Assembly: GCF_000001735.4 (NCBI RefSeq)
Contig: NC_003076.8
Coordinates: 9,114,001 to 9,178,000 of the forward strand
Source of the DNA: Arabidopsis thaliana
Lineage: Eukaryota > Streptophyta > Magnoliopsida > Brassicales > Brassicaceae
Direction of reading: 5' to 3'
DNA length: 64,000 bases
Within the stretch, counting starts at the first letter, position 1. Each line of letters starts with the position of its first letter. Both the position numbers and the translations under genes were made by a program. The notes beneath the pieces are model-generated. The model saw only the letters and a program-made list of their open reading frames with translations, was not told where the DNA came from and did no database searches. Of the stretch, positions 11,460 through 23,460 are shown piece by piece.

Positions 11460-13774
11460 GATTTAGTTAATACAGTTTCAAGAAACTTAAAAATAAGGGT
11501 TAACCCTAGCTAGAATGACCAGAGTATATATATAATCATCATTAAAAAACATGGGATCAAACACAAAATTATAAAAAAAAATGAGACAATATTTAATCGA
11601 GACCAAAGAGGAGACTTAAAGTGAGTAAAGCATTGTACGAAACTTTGAAGATCACCAAACATCTTTTGAAGATTTCAGACATTATTCCAAATGTCATCAG
11701 AAAAATGTGGTCTAACTCTTTTCAGATCAACAAAAATTAAGTAAATATGTTTGATTTAAAGATTCTTTGTCAATAAATCAAAATCCTGACAGAAATTGAC
11801 AACAAAAGAGCCGAGTAATGTAGTTGCAGAAGCAAAATTTTAAGATCAAGACAAAAAGACCCATGCATTATGCAAGAAACAAAGATTAGAGCTAGCTAGA
11901 ATCAACTAAAAAAAGTAACCTTGATAGAAGAAAGACACGAATGAGCAGTGAAACTAGGATTAAAAGTAAGAGTACAATGTGTTACTTGCTTTGCTTTTAT
12001 AGGTAAATTCAGCAAAGACATTACTTTCACGCCTCTTTAAGTTGCGTAATAAGAGAACTTGTTTAATTTGGTTATGACACAAATCAGCTAAACCGCTTTA
12101 TAACGTTTAAATTATTTCCTTCTGAGAGTTTGCGATTTCAGTCGTAAATGATCAGATTAAAATCATTATATTATATACATAAAATATATTGTAAACCTCA
12201 TATTTAATATAGTAACCATCAACATTCACATAAATTATATAATATATGAGGTTTTGTAAAAGTTCTAATATTTTAGATTTATATATAACAAACTGTTTAA
12301 AGGAAACTCTCTTCAAAAAAGAACCTCAATTTGTTTTCCACCTTTTAATTTCAACTTTCAAACGAATAGAAACTTATAAATTACACGTCCAAGTAGTAGA
12401 TATGATGCTTGACGATATTAAAATTAATGGAGCATGTAGTTGTTAATGTGCTTGAAAACAATAGAGGCACTGACACGAATACGCGATGAATATATGGGCA
12501 TAAAACAAAAGCTTGAAAACAAATTTCTCCACTTTATCAAAAGCGTGTGAAGAAGAAATTACAACTTTTGTTCTTTCTCTTTTTCTTTTCCTTCTTATGC
12601 ATTCTTCTAATTATTTTTGGAAATTTCGATGATATAAGCAAAGGCTCTTCTAGAAAAAATATTATTTAAAATAAAACTAATTAAAAATGTGTATAATCTT
12701 TCACTTAATTTTTTTTTTTACTTACTCATTTGTGGATGCATCTTATTGACATGGTACATGTAGTGCCGTTCCTACATTTCTAGGGGCCTAAGGTAATATT
12801 CGACAGTTTCTATATAAAAACATTTCTCCATAATTTAATTGAAATTTAGAATATGAACTTTTAGAAGGTTTATTCAAGGAAAAATTAACATCTGTACCAC
12901 AATTTATCATTAACATCTGCCAATTGATTAAGTGTAATAATTTCATAGCTACACGCCATATTAATTGACGTGATTAGTGAAATTCTAACATGATGATTTG
13001 CATTCTCATATGGTTATGTATGAAACTTAATTAGTATGGAATATACTACTGATTACAGTAAGTCTTATTTATAGAGTTGTCGGAGATCCTGACAATGTAC
13101 GTAGTAATTGTAGATAGAGACATAGAGTTATATATTGCCATGTTCGTGTTTATCATGGATTGGATCATCATCCATAAGTTATTAATTATGATCCGTCTAT
13201 TCTATTGTTGATGGTGGTAAAATTTTATGTTGAAGTTTTTAATGGTGAGATGTAATTACGATGAAATAAGTGGTTATATAATATGGGGATAGAAGGCGAG
13301 ACTAATTGGAAGGAGTCGTAAGAAAAATAAAAATCGAGGACAAACGTAAATCATTCAATTTGTAATTAATATACTTGAGGTTGGAGTTTCACATCTGACT
13401 TTTTCCGACCGAAGATGGTTAAACAATCTAGATTATATGTATTAGCCACCTTGAATTTTTCCCAACTTTAATTTTGTTTTAATCTAATTTGTAATGATGG
13501 CTGTTTCATATTTTACTCTCTTTTTTTTTTTTGGGCAAGGTGGCCATTTATTATCAACAGAATGTTTCAAATAATATAATCATCTTTATCAATATGCAAA
13601 GATCACTCTGACTCAATTATATATGTCATGAGTTGAATATATATAATTAATTGTTTCTGAATCCAAGATATTATTTTGAAATGTCATTGAATTTTAGCCA
13701 TCCATGAGCTTACTTATTACCACATACTCTTACAGGAGAACTAGGTAGGAACCCTAAACATTGTAATATATATT
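11460..13774. other. Intergenic region upstream of ASD2
   Basis: Contains the ASD2 5' leader and promoter up to about 12.1 kb. The rest is AT-rich sequence without a supported gene. The longest frame (12246-12446) shows no domain. Confidence 0.4.
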
Positions 13775-13915
13775 ATGTTGGCGCAGTGGTTGAAGAAATC
13801 ATCATGTAATTAAGAGACCACGGTTCATGTTTTCGCATTGTGGATTCAATCATGGTTAGACATTGATGGCTTACATGACAAAAATACTTCAGTTTTGTAT
13901 ACACAATGAACAAAT
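13775..13915 (+). mobile_element. Possible tRNA-derived SINE head
   Basis: The segment contains TTGGCGCAGTGGTT, which fits the pol III A-box TRGYNNARNGG. About 45 bases later comes a degenerate B-box-like CACGGTTCATGTTTTCG. The spacing suits a tRNA-derived promoter, but no cloverleaf or clear A-tail closes the element. Degraded SINE is the best reading, with low certainty. Confidence 0.35.
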
Positions 13916-14109
13916 TAATTTGAGTCTTCGGATAAATACAATTTTAAGCACAAAAATTGTATTATTCCATCACAACATATTATACATGTACAAACCATAA
14001 ACACACAAACAAATCACCATAGTCTTGATAGATGATCATTTATTGATATTATAGAAACACACACGTCCTTATATGGACAAGTTTTATTCGTCTGCGTACC
14101 ACATTTTAC

Positions 14110-14610
14110 TTAGTAAGGCCAACGGCCCCTATAATTACCAGGTGGATAATAGTTGCAAGTCACAAAGGTTCCACCATTGTCACACTTTACTTTGGCACAC
14201 CCAACCCACTCCGAGGTTCGCCACACAACTTGAGTGTAATGACCACATTGTTTTCCATCACTACAAGTGTTCGAAGCGTAGATATAGTCAGACTTCTCGT
14301 TGACCCACAATTTCACTGCCTCAGCTCCAGACAAAGCACCTCCGCTCCATGCCAAGTTTTCACCGTAAAGCCCATTTGAGTTGGAGTGAGTGAGACTACA
14401 GTCTCCCTTTCTTTGTTGAGCATAGTTCCAGGCGTATTGCTCCGCCCCCGCATGCCATTTCATAGGAGGCACACCAACTTGGGTTCGAGCACGGTTGTGT
14501 TCATCGAGGTAGTCTTGTGGCTGGTCTTGGGCTTTCAGAGGAACTGCAAAAGCTAGGAAAAGAACTATAACCGAAAGTATTAGTGTTTGAGGAGATTTAA
14601 ACATCTTCAT
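14110..14610 (-). CDS. PR-1-like CAP-domain secreted protein
   Basis: Single-exon 166-residue protein. Signal peptide about 1-27 ([19 protein letters not shown]), then one CAP/SCP domain. The CAP signatures are both present: GHYTQVVW at 123-130 and [11 protein letters not shown] near the C terminus. Six cysteines (71, 116, 122, 138, 143, 152) can form the three PR-1 disulfides. The CAP cavity residues H53, E84 (YGEN) and H124 are visible. Known: PR-1 proteins are apoplastic, pathogen- or development-induced, and bind sterols. The length is typical of the family. No C-terminal vacuolar extension is present, so apoplastic localisation is inferred. It matches At5g26130 by order. Confidence 0.92.
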   Translation of the reverse strand: MKMFKSPQTLILSVIVLFLAFAVPLKAQDQPQDYLDEHNRARTQVGVPPMKWHAGAEQYAWNYAQQRKGDCSLTHSNSNGLYGENLAWSGGALSGAEAVKLWVNEKSDYIYASNTCSDGKQCGHYTQVVWRTSEWVGCAKVKCDNGGTFVTCNYYPPGNYRGRWPY

Positions 14611-14674
14611 TCTTTTTCCTTATTAGTTGTCTATGAGCGAGCTTGTGTTGTATGTATTGGGTTAGAAACGGGGA

Positions 14675-14684
14675 TTTATATAGA
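14675..14684 (-). promoter_or_regulatory. TATA box of the PR-1-like gene
   Basis: Reads CTATATAAAT on the minus strand, about 65 bases upstream of the start codon. This leaves a short leader of about 30-40 bases, normal for this gene class. Confidence 0.6.
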
Positions 14685-14814
14685 GTTTACGTTGGAGTTA
14701 TTTGATGAAAGATTAATAACACTTGTAGTAATTTTATCATTTAAAAAAAAAAACTGTTTTAACCAAGTCAATCAGGGGAAGGGGTCAGAGATCCTAGCTA
14801 GCAATGAGACATGA

Positions 14815-16089
14815 TCAAAGATTAATTATCTTCCCTTTAAGAATCAACCATTTGCCATTGTTTAAGTTAGTCTCATAGGAAGAAGTACAGAGTACGTAAG
14901 AACGGATGTCGAGTCACTAAACAAATCAAGCATATTTTCATTAGGATTAGACTAAATATCCACTAGATTTACTTGATCTATTATCCGTTTCATTTCGATT
15001 TGAAAACATCCGGATAACTATAAAGCAAAACAAATAATAGTAAAACACTATTTGTTATAAAAAAATACTAAAGTTTAAATAGAAAATATACACCAATTGA
15101 AAGTATTGTGTTCGACGTCTGTTTGAAAAAATATCTTCTTTAAAAGAGATGAATTTAACCTGATATGAGTTCTACCTCTTAAAGATGTATCCCTTTCACA
15201 CTTAAATTTCCATATATTAGAACGATATATATACTAGCTCTCATATCATATAGACATATTCCATCGGCATACTCTTACTCTTCGTAGTTCATGCTTACAT
15301 TACACTGTTAAATTTGGCTTTTTCATCGGAACAATGAAAGAAAATCCCACATTGACACTTGTTGGAGACTGTCTATTGTCATCGTCCAATTCCTTTTGTT
15401 CTATTATCATCGGACCATCAAATCGCCGGATCACTGTCTAAAGTTTTAGATGAATCGTATACGCTGAAACGTGTGTCTAACGTAACGTAATATCAATAAC
15501 TAATTCATCTGACCTGTCATAGTAAGAGGACTTCCATATTTAGATAAAAATAAGACTTCATAATTTAGTTTCTGCGATTTAGTTTCGTGAAATTACACTC
15601 CATATATATAAGTTTAGTTAACCACTAAAGGGGACTTCCACAATTTTTCTTTGTTTTCTCGTTGGATCCATTTCTGAGATATAATCTATGGATAATACTA
15701 AAGTAATTTGGTAAAACATTAGTGTTTATTTCAGAGATTTCAAAAGTTATGTGAGGCTGACAATAAAGGCCCGGAATAAATATACTAGGCAATTTCTTGG
15801 TACAAATTAAAGACATATATAATCTGGGTAGAAAAATATTGTTACAACAATTTGATTTAGATTATGTCTCATTTTGATCTAAAAATGATACATGTAATCA
15901 CATACTAGAAATTCGAATTCACAATAATTTTGATCTAAAAATATATGCGCATCCATCAGTATTTGTTTATCTATTGGTGATTATTGTTAGATTTTGTGGT
16001 TTTTTTTTTTTTTTTGCTTCATTATGTTTTGTTATTTGTTAATTATTTTTAATTTAAAGTAATTATATTGATTTGATATGATACACATA
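14815..16089. other. Intergenic AT-rich DNA
   Basis: AT-rich sequence upstream of the PR-1-like gene. No coding frame with a recognisable domain, tRNA or inverted repeat found. Confidence 0.35.
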
Positions 16090-16420
16090 TTATTTTGATA
16101 TAAAACTTAACATTTATTTATTAAAATAATATGTGCATGATTAAAATCGGAATTATTATGATGAAATAGATAGTTAAATTGTATAACAAAATAGAATGCG
16201 TAAGATAAAAATTACTAAATAAAATACAGAAAAAGTGTGTTGACTACTATTTAAAATTTGAATATCATCAATAAGATATAGTTAAAGTCATTAAGTGTAT
16301 AGCGAAATAAAAAATAAAAAAATAAAATTTAATTTAAAATAAATTTACTAAATTAAATATTTTTAAAATAAAGATTATCATTTCTTATTTAGAATTCAAA
16401 TATCATTGCTAAAAATTTAT
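16090..16420. repeat. Fragment resembling the Helitron interior at 61.6-62.6 kb
   Basis: The modules TACTATTTAAAATTTGAATATC and ATCATCAATAAGATAT (near 16245-16280), together with several ACTAAATTAAAT runs, recur in similar order inside the element at 61635-62568. No terminal hairpin or TC/CTRR ends could be placed, so I treat it as an internal or degraded fragment. Confidence 0.35.
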
Positions 16421-16600
16421 AATTGTTGTTTAAACTCGACTAGCTAACAAAATATTATATTTGATTATTGGGTTATTGCGTCCATTATATAGTACCAGCT
16501 AACAAAGGATTCATTGTGGGTATTGTTCTGAATGTTTAAAAGAAGAAATAAATGAAGCAATTGTTTCTCTAAAAAAAGATTCGTTTGAATATTTACGGTG

Positions 16601-17636
16601 AAGAGAAAGATAGATTTGGTTTCTGGTGGAGGAAGTGTTGGTTTAATGGGTTTGATATCTTGGAGAGTCTCATAAGGTGTTGCCATGTACTTGGGTTAGT
16701 TTTTAGAGTCTCTCTGACACTTTTCCATCATTTCCTTAACAAAACTTCCATTTTAAGAGCTTTTGTATGTATTTAGGATCATTCCTAAAGCATTGATGCA
16801 TATTGAGGTATGTTTAAGACCTCTACAAATTTTTCATTTTGTAAAGTTTTGGTTTTGTTAATTGCTTTTGGATTGTGTCGGTGTTTTAAGCACATATCTG
16901 GTGAGACTGTTGGAGAGGTAAGAATTGTTTCAGACATGCACGAGCGCAAAGCTACAATGGCTCAAGAAGCTGGGGCTTTCATTGCGCTCCTAGGCGAGTT
17001 TTCTTATTCAAAATTTCTAGCAAGTTTTGAAAGTTTGCAAAATGATGATGGCTTCTTAAGGTTGTAGGAAAATGGTAGGAAAAGTCTATTTCCTACGAAA
17101 TTCCTACGATTTTGGCCTTAGGAAAAATGGGTGTTTCTTGTATTTCATCAGGAGGTATGAAACTATGGAGGAACTACTGGAGATGATAACATGGGCACAG
17201 CTTGGTATCCATAAGAAGACGGTAGTTGACACCGTTCCTTTTACTGGTATGTATCTATATAAGAAGATAGATAGATACTATGTTGATGATGAGAATTTGG
17301 ATTATTTTCTGCAGGTTGGTCTTTTGAATGTTGATGGTTACTATAACAATTTGCTTGCTTTCTTTGACACTGGAGTTGAAGAAGGTTTTATTAAACAAGG
17401 TGCTTGTAATATCGTTGTTTCCGCGCCATCGGCTAGAGAACTTATGGAGAAGATGGAGGTACCTAAAACACTTGAGATATGTATGTGTTTTGAGTATTTA
17501 AAGAATACAATTGTTTTCAGTTTTTGGTTCATGGCAGCTATATACTCCTTCACACAAGTACATTGCTTCTCACCAAAGCTGGAAAGTTGAACCACTTGGA
17601 GATTACCCACTACTAAATGAGAACAAGCCTCAATGA
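16601..17636 (+). pseudogene. LOG9: Decayed LOG cytokinin-activating enzyme gene (LOG9)
   Basis: The sequence reads as a LOG8-like cytokinin riboside 5'-monophosphate phosphoribohydrolase, which releases active cytokinin bases. Recognisable parts: KRKIDLV then GGGSVGLMGLIS at 16601-16660; [11 protein letters not shown] near 16765-16800; [23 protein letters not shown] at about 16890-16970; [20 protein letters not shown] at about 17160-17220; [12 protein letters not shown] from 17314; and [23 protein letters not shown] to a TGA at 17634-17636. Lesions: no exon for the N-terminal FCGSS nucleotide-binding part; an in-frame TAA at 16673-16675; the donor after ALLG reads GC instead of GT; the next exon lacks one base, so the normal GGYGT motif is broken and reads RYET. 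The later introns still have GT-AG ends. The locus is annotated as At5g26140 as I recall, but these lesions should prevent a full enzyme. Confidence 0.75.
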
Positions 17637-17689
17637 AACTTGGCATGCTTTTGTGCATAAGAAGCAATCTCTTTAACATTTTGAGACAT

Positions 17690-19953
17690 CAATTATGTTT
17701 GCAGTCACAATCTTTTTTCAATAGTGCAAAGCTTTTGGTGAATGGTTAAGGCCATTATGTCTTCTTCATCTTTTTTTGTTTGTTGGAAAGTTTGGGAATC
17801 AATTAGAGTGATCTGTCCCTTCTTTTAAAAAGAAATTGTGACAGATTCTAAGCTTGAAAAGCGTCAGCTTATTTAACTCACATGGAAGCATTTAGATAAT
17901 TTCTCTTCTGAAAGCAACTTAGCCAGAAAACAGAACTAACTATTTGTTTCACTTGTCTTTTTTTTACCTTTTCTTATCTCCATTGGTTGTTGTTGTCTGG
18001 CCTATATGTATCCATTTCACTTTGGAATTTTAACTGACCTCCTTTGTATCATTTCTTCAATCATAAACCGGTTTTGGATTCTATTAAGCTATGTGCATGC
18101 CACTAACACTCGGATATGATCTTAGACTAAGATACTGTGCGGGTTAACTCGTTTCGACACCCAGTCTCAGTCATAAAAGAAACAACAGTACATCTCAGCT
18201 ACATTGTCTTGAAGATAGATATAAACATAGTAGGCCAAGTTTTGATCTAGTCCTAGAAAGTCTGACTTTGAAGATTTTTAAGTGAGCCCGGCTCTAATAC
18301 TTTTGCAGCACAATTTTTCGGCTAAGTAATTGTAAAGTGAATTCTTTGACAACTATTTATTCGTCCAGTATTGAACTATATTTTTGGCATATGGATCCAT
18401 TATTTATTAACTTCTACCTCATATTATTTTCGATCATGGTGCATGATATTCATCATATTTAAGTTCTTGAATTATTTTAAGCCATGGAACGTAAATTATC
18501 GTAGAATTGAATGCATCCATTTGTGACATTAATACAATGAAAAAGACATAAAGGAATAGTAACATTGACCAATTTTCATTTAAGATACATTAGCCGATCC
18601 TTGCATTAAATATGCCCATGCAAAAAAAAAGTGTCTACTTCAATTGAACGTAACACACTCTCTCTCGCCTGAAAATATATCAATCACATGGTAACGGACT
18701 ACAACAATGTTGTCTTGTTACATTGCAACTGTTAGGATATTCTCTCTAGTCATCTATATTCAAACAAATATCAACTACTGTTATTTGGGATCATATATAT
18801 GATTATGAAAAACAATTGTTAAGAATTAAAACTTATGAAAAACATTTGTTAAGAATAAGGCATCAAATATATTTGGACTTTATGTAATTATCTAAACTAT
18901 TTATTTATTTAACTTTTGCATTATGGACATGAGAATTACGATTAAAATTTATAGAATTTAAATCGTTTAAGACCACCATCACTGCTAGAAGACTTAATAT
19001 GATATTTCAAGTGCTTATGACTCTTTGGTTGCACTGACGTTTGACACATCCACAACCACCACTCTGGTTATTACTTTCTAGTTTTTTTTTTTCTTCAAGA
19101 AACCAAATGTAAAGATTTGTAAAACCAATTATTTTATTTATAGAGTATATGATTTATATTCTTAGCAAAGAAAACATTCGACAATTTTATTAACTTTATA
19201 AGAATTAAACTTTGTTATCAAATTGAAGATAGACGAAAGAAAATGAAAGTTGAAAATGTGAAATGTGAACACAAACCGAAACCCACTCCCACTTTGGGAT
19301 GTGTAGGGTTGGACGACGAACAAACCCCATTACGACACGTGACAGGCTGGGCATTCTCCACATGCTTTCTTGCCGAAAGTGGAAAGAAAGATATGGTCAT
19401 AACCCATAACCATCACAAGATTATAGAATAATATATTATAGGATTTGTGACTTTGTGTGTGTGGTCACTCATATTCCTCCAATCAATCAACATTACATAT
19501 AGTCTCTTATTAATTGAAAATGAGTATATATTTATAAAAAAAAAAAAAATAGTCCCTCTACATTTAACCAAAACATTATCAACAAAGCTATTAAATTTGT
19601 CTCTAAACGTAACAAAAAAGAGTAACACATTATAAGCAGATTTATCGTTTTCTGCTGTATCATAATTCAAAAGTAAATTCTCAAAAATCTTCTGAAACGA
19701 AAAAAAACGAAATGTGCATTATGAATAAAAGTGAATCGATTAGAACAAATCCCAGAAGGGAAGTTCTCGAGAAAGCACAAACATATAAGTGATTCCAATA
19801 TTCGGACATATTATCTACTATTTATTTATGTATTTTCGGGCATCGTTTCTAAAGCAAAAGTTAACACACATATACGGAGTTTATTATTTCTTTCTTTAGT
19901 TTTCTATCTGTAATCTGTGTGACCGGAGCATTGTACATAAACACACGTTACTA
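17690..19953. other. Intergenic region between LOG9 and the first Helitron
   Basis: Mostly AT-rich. One less AT-rich island (about 19255-19420) contains a G-box-like ACACGTGAC near 19336 and is open in both directions for about 180 bases. I cannot assign it to a gene. Confidence 0.35.
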
Positions 19954-20723
19954 TCCTATTATATTATTTGGGAAGTACATTTTAAATGTAACCTTAATTT
20001 TTGTAATTAATTACGTGATAATGCCATTAGAAAAATTTAATCAAAAACAAAATCCTTTAATAACGTCATTAAAGTTACCAAAATCATTTAATGATAATAT
20101 TCATCTCTTAATTATAGGCATTATTGGATCTAAAGACGGGTCATCAAAGATTTTCTAAACTGAAGCAAAATATACTGAATATTCAATTATTTATCTGTTA
20201 CCAAATTATAAACAAATAAGTTCGTAAAACAATTTAAAATTTTATATACGAAATCAATTAAATCTTAATCACATAAAAATTAGCACAAAAAAAATATTAT
20301 GTGGTATGTATAATGTTACTATATATAAAATTAAACTATAAAATATAAATGTATTAGAGAATGATACAATTTGCAAAACTTTTATATATAATAAAAATTC
20401 TTAAATTTTAAAAATTACTATTTTAAAAAAAAATCACGGGACGGGTAAAGAAATTACAGAACGGGTTTTATTTTGAAATTGGGTTATATGGTAGATGTAT
20501 TTGAATCAATATTTATAAAATTTAAAAATATTATTAATATGCTGTTTTAATAGGGATTAAAACTTCAGTTTTTTTACAATTCTCATGGATTCGTGGTATA
20601 GTGTTACTTAATATTATAAACTGTAAAATATAAATATTTTATAAAAATAAAATTTGCAAGTTTTAATATATATTACTTTTAAAAGGTAAATCGCCCCGCG
20701 GTATATTGCGGGTTAAAATCTAG
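19954..20723 (+). mobile_element. Non-autonomous Helitron
   Basis: The 5' end reads TCCTATTATATTATTTGGG, the ATREP-type start. The 3' end has a short hairpin CCCGCGGTATATTGCGGG followed by TTAAAATCTAG. This satisfies the Helitron rules: 5'-TC, 3'-CTRR, and a hairpin about 10 bases before the end. The flanks are A before the TC (19953) and T after CTAG (20724), the expected A|T target. At 770 bp with no RepHel frame it must be mobilised in trans. Its start shares GAAGTACATTTTAAATGTAAC with the fragment at 55.87 kb. Confidence 0.85.
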
Positions 20724-21878
20724 TATGTATATATTGGCACACACCTCAATATTCTAAAATATAGTATTTAAACTAGATGACAGTCTCAGTACAATATTTT
20801 TTGCTAAAAATGTAAATATTCATTTCACAATGAAAATTAAGGTTACACAAGAAAGCATAACCAAATTTATGGTCCCATGCCAAAAAAGTTTAAAAAACAT
20901 GAAAACATACGCAGTCTCAGTACAATTGATTATCAAAATAATTGGCAAGGTGTTCTTATGGATTTTTAATCCGAATAGAAAAGATAGATTTAGTTATATT
21001 ATAATAATAAGTAGATAATATACTGTAAATGATGCATAACATAATGTCTTTAACAAATTCTTTTTTTGTAACGTTATGTAATGATGAATGAAAATGCTTA
21101 ATTGATTTTTACATGTCTTGCATGCGAAGTAGCTAAAATGCTTATATTGTAAGTGACAACGTATTAAAAGATGGCCCTTAAAAGATAGAACTTAACATAT
21201 TTTGTAAGATTTGAGGTTTTGAGAATTTGAGTGACCAATCTGCTTTCCTTCGAATCTTTCGGGAATGCTTTCTCAATTCACCGTGATCTCACATGTTTTA
21301 ATGTATTTCCAAGCTCTTGTCTCAAAGCTCTCATGGTCTTAAAATCAATTAATCTTATCTATCTTTTAGTGGCATTAGAGAATGTCTTTGTTGTATTGTT
21401 ATAAATTTTGGGTTTATTGAATCTTCTTTGTACTTGTTCTTATTTGAATGAATGAAAGCAAGTTATTTGATCAAAAAAAAAAAAAAGAGAATTTGACAGA
21501 TTTTTCTTAAACATTTGGGATTATGCGCTTTAAGTTTTGCATATTTAAGATAGACTTATGGCAGATTTTGCTATATAGTTTTCTGTTATTTTCTGCCTTG
21601 TTTGTCCAGATTAGACAGTGTAAAGTCTTCCAATTCTATGGTGAAAACGGAAACAAAATAAACCAGTCGGGCTTGGTTAGCAATGTTCAAATCATATGAC
21701 CCAAAAAGGGAGAATTAACTAAAATTTGAAGTAAATATATCAATATTACTATAAAATAATAAATTTCGTATCTTTTTTGCGTCCATTATCTGCAAGATTA
21801 TCTGTATCCAAATAATTGGAGAAGAGAGAGAAAATAGGATTTGTTAGGATTTCTCTCGATCCCTCTCTCCATTTTGGC
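20724..21878. other. Intergenic DNA upstream of MIR156F
   Basis: AT-rich sequence. The last few hundred bases should hold the MIR156F promoter. No other gene recognised. Confidence 0.4.
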
Positions 21879-21888
21879 TATAAAAAGC
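21879..21888 (+). promoter_or_regulatory. TATA box of the pri-miR156f transcript
   Basis: CTATAAAAAG lies about 245 bases upstream of the mature miRNA, just after a CT-rich tract. Transcription would start near 21910. MIRNA genes are known to be pol II genes with TATA boxes; use of this one is inferred. Confidence 0.6.
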
Positions 21889-22123
21889 CACAACAGGGTC
21901 TCCATTTCTTCCCACAGCCAATGAGCCAAAGATAAAGAAACACCTATCCTATAATAATTTAGAGCAATATACCTCCATAATGGAACATCTATATATATAA
22001 AGGTATCCGTATATCTCTATATATTATATTCATTGAGTTTAAAGTGGCTAGGGTTTATAGATGTATGTGATATTAAGAGATATGAAACATATTTGTCGAC
22101 GGTTTGAGTGGTGAGGAATTGAT

Positions 22124-22217
22124 GGTGACAGAAGAGAGTGAGCACACATGGTGGCTTTCTTGCATATTTGAAGGTTCCATGCTTGAAGCTATGTGTGCTC
22201 ACTCTCTATCCGTCACC
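22124..22217 (+). ncRNA. MIR156F: MIR156F precursor hairpin
   Basis: The 5' arm carries the complete miR156 sequence at 22126-22145 (starts TGACAGAAGAG, ends GTGAGCAC). The 3' arm carries its imperfect partner GCTCACTCTCTATCCGTCACC at 22197-22217. GGTGAC at the base pairs with GTCACC, and the stem extends through GCACACAT/ATGTGTGC. Known: miR156 cleaves and represses SPL transcription factors, holding plants in the juvenile phase. Its level falls with age and sugar. The position between LOG9 and the kinase gene fits MIR156F (At5g26147 as I recall). The terminal loop is about 35 bases. A CT microsatellite follows at 22225-22253. Confidence 0.95.
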
Positions 22218-23460
22218 CCCTTCTCTCCCTCTCCCTCTCTCTCTCTCTCTCTACAGCATTTCATTTAGTTTTTAGAGTTAAACATTTTGATTTTGATTTT
22301 TACATCCATTCTTTTGGTTTTACAAACATGAATCAGCATATTAAAATGTCAATTGATATACCATTGTTATGTAGATTGTGTAATTTTATGATCGCCACAC
22401 CCTCCCTCTGCGTCCCCTTTTTTTTCCGGCGTCTCTCTATCGAGAGAGATATCCCGATTGGCTTAATCTCATCAGCTTACATATAGTTTGGTATTTTTGA
22501 ACCTCTCAATATTTGTGTTAAACATTTTGAATAAATATGTGCAGAATTAAAGTCGACTTTATGGAAGATCCAAAGAAATAAATATCAATATTATATAGCA
22601 ATATATGTGGAGTAGATTTCAATTGTTTTTGTTTCTAATTTTCTATGATAGATGTATAGAAGATTCAGATCTTTTCTTGAGTTTTTTTTTACTGGTCAAA
22701 GATATTGTTTTCTTATAGTTTTGTTGTTTTTGGAAACCCTAACATTTGCAAGTCTTTTCAATTTTACAAAGATTTGTTTTTCTATACATTACAACTTCAT
22801 AAACATTGAAATCCCATTTCACACGAAAACTTTCTTAAAAATGATTCTTGGTATTAAATTATTAGTAACATCTTAACATGTAGTCTTTTTCTCTTCTTTT
22901 AATCTCTTGTTTGTATACTCAAAAATTCATATACAAATGAAATCTATCTTGAAGCCTTATTGAAAAAAGAATAACCACACTTCATACCTCTTGGTTGGAG
23001 TCTATATGTTTTCACAGCTACCTCTATCTCTCATTCTTTGCACTTCATTGATTTACATGGGGATAATGACGATCCTTTTAACTTGTACTTTGTTTGCCAT
23101 TTGGTAAGATAAAGATTTGGCCTTGTAGGTCGTTTGTCATCTCACACTCTTTACACAAGACATGTCTCAACCAGTTAATGTAAAATTTATTTAAAACAAA
23201 AAACAGTCTTACATCAAGTGCTTCTGCTATTCGAAAAATTAAACGGAATTTAAATTTTAAATCTAGGTATGTACTCCCTGATGTAAAATTTGAAATGGCT
23301 CATGTTGTATTTTGAAAATTGTAATAAAAAAAGACAAACTTTATGAGAAGAGAGACTCGATTCGAATTCCAACATGAGCCATTGTATGAATTGTATATGA
23401 AGTTTAATTAATTGTTTACATTGTGTGTATATTTCAAAATATATGTTTCTTCTTTTTTTG
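22218..23460. other. MIR156F downstream region and kinase 3' flank
   Basis: Starts with a CT-rich microsatellite (CCCTCTCCCTCTCTCTCTCT). The rest is AT-rich without a supported gene. It includes a 14-base perfect inverted repeat (23294-23307 and 23370-23383), described in the findings. Confidence 0.4.

Noticed and set aside
19731..20158. Two short plus-strand frames
   Set aside because: They overlap the non-autonomous Helitron start and have no transposase or helicase motif.
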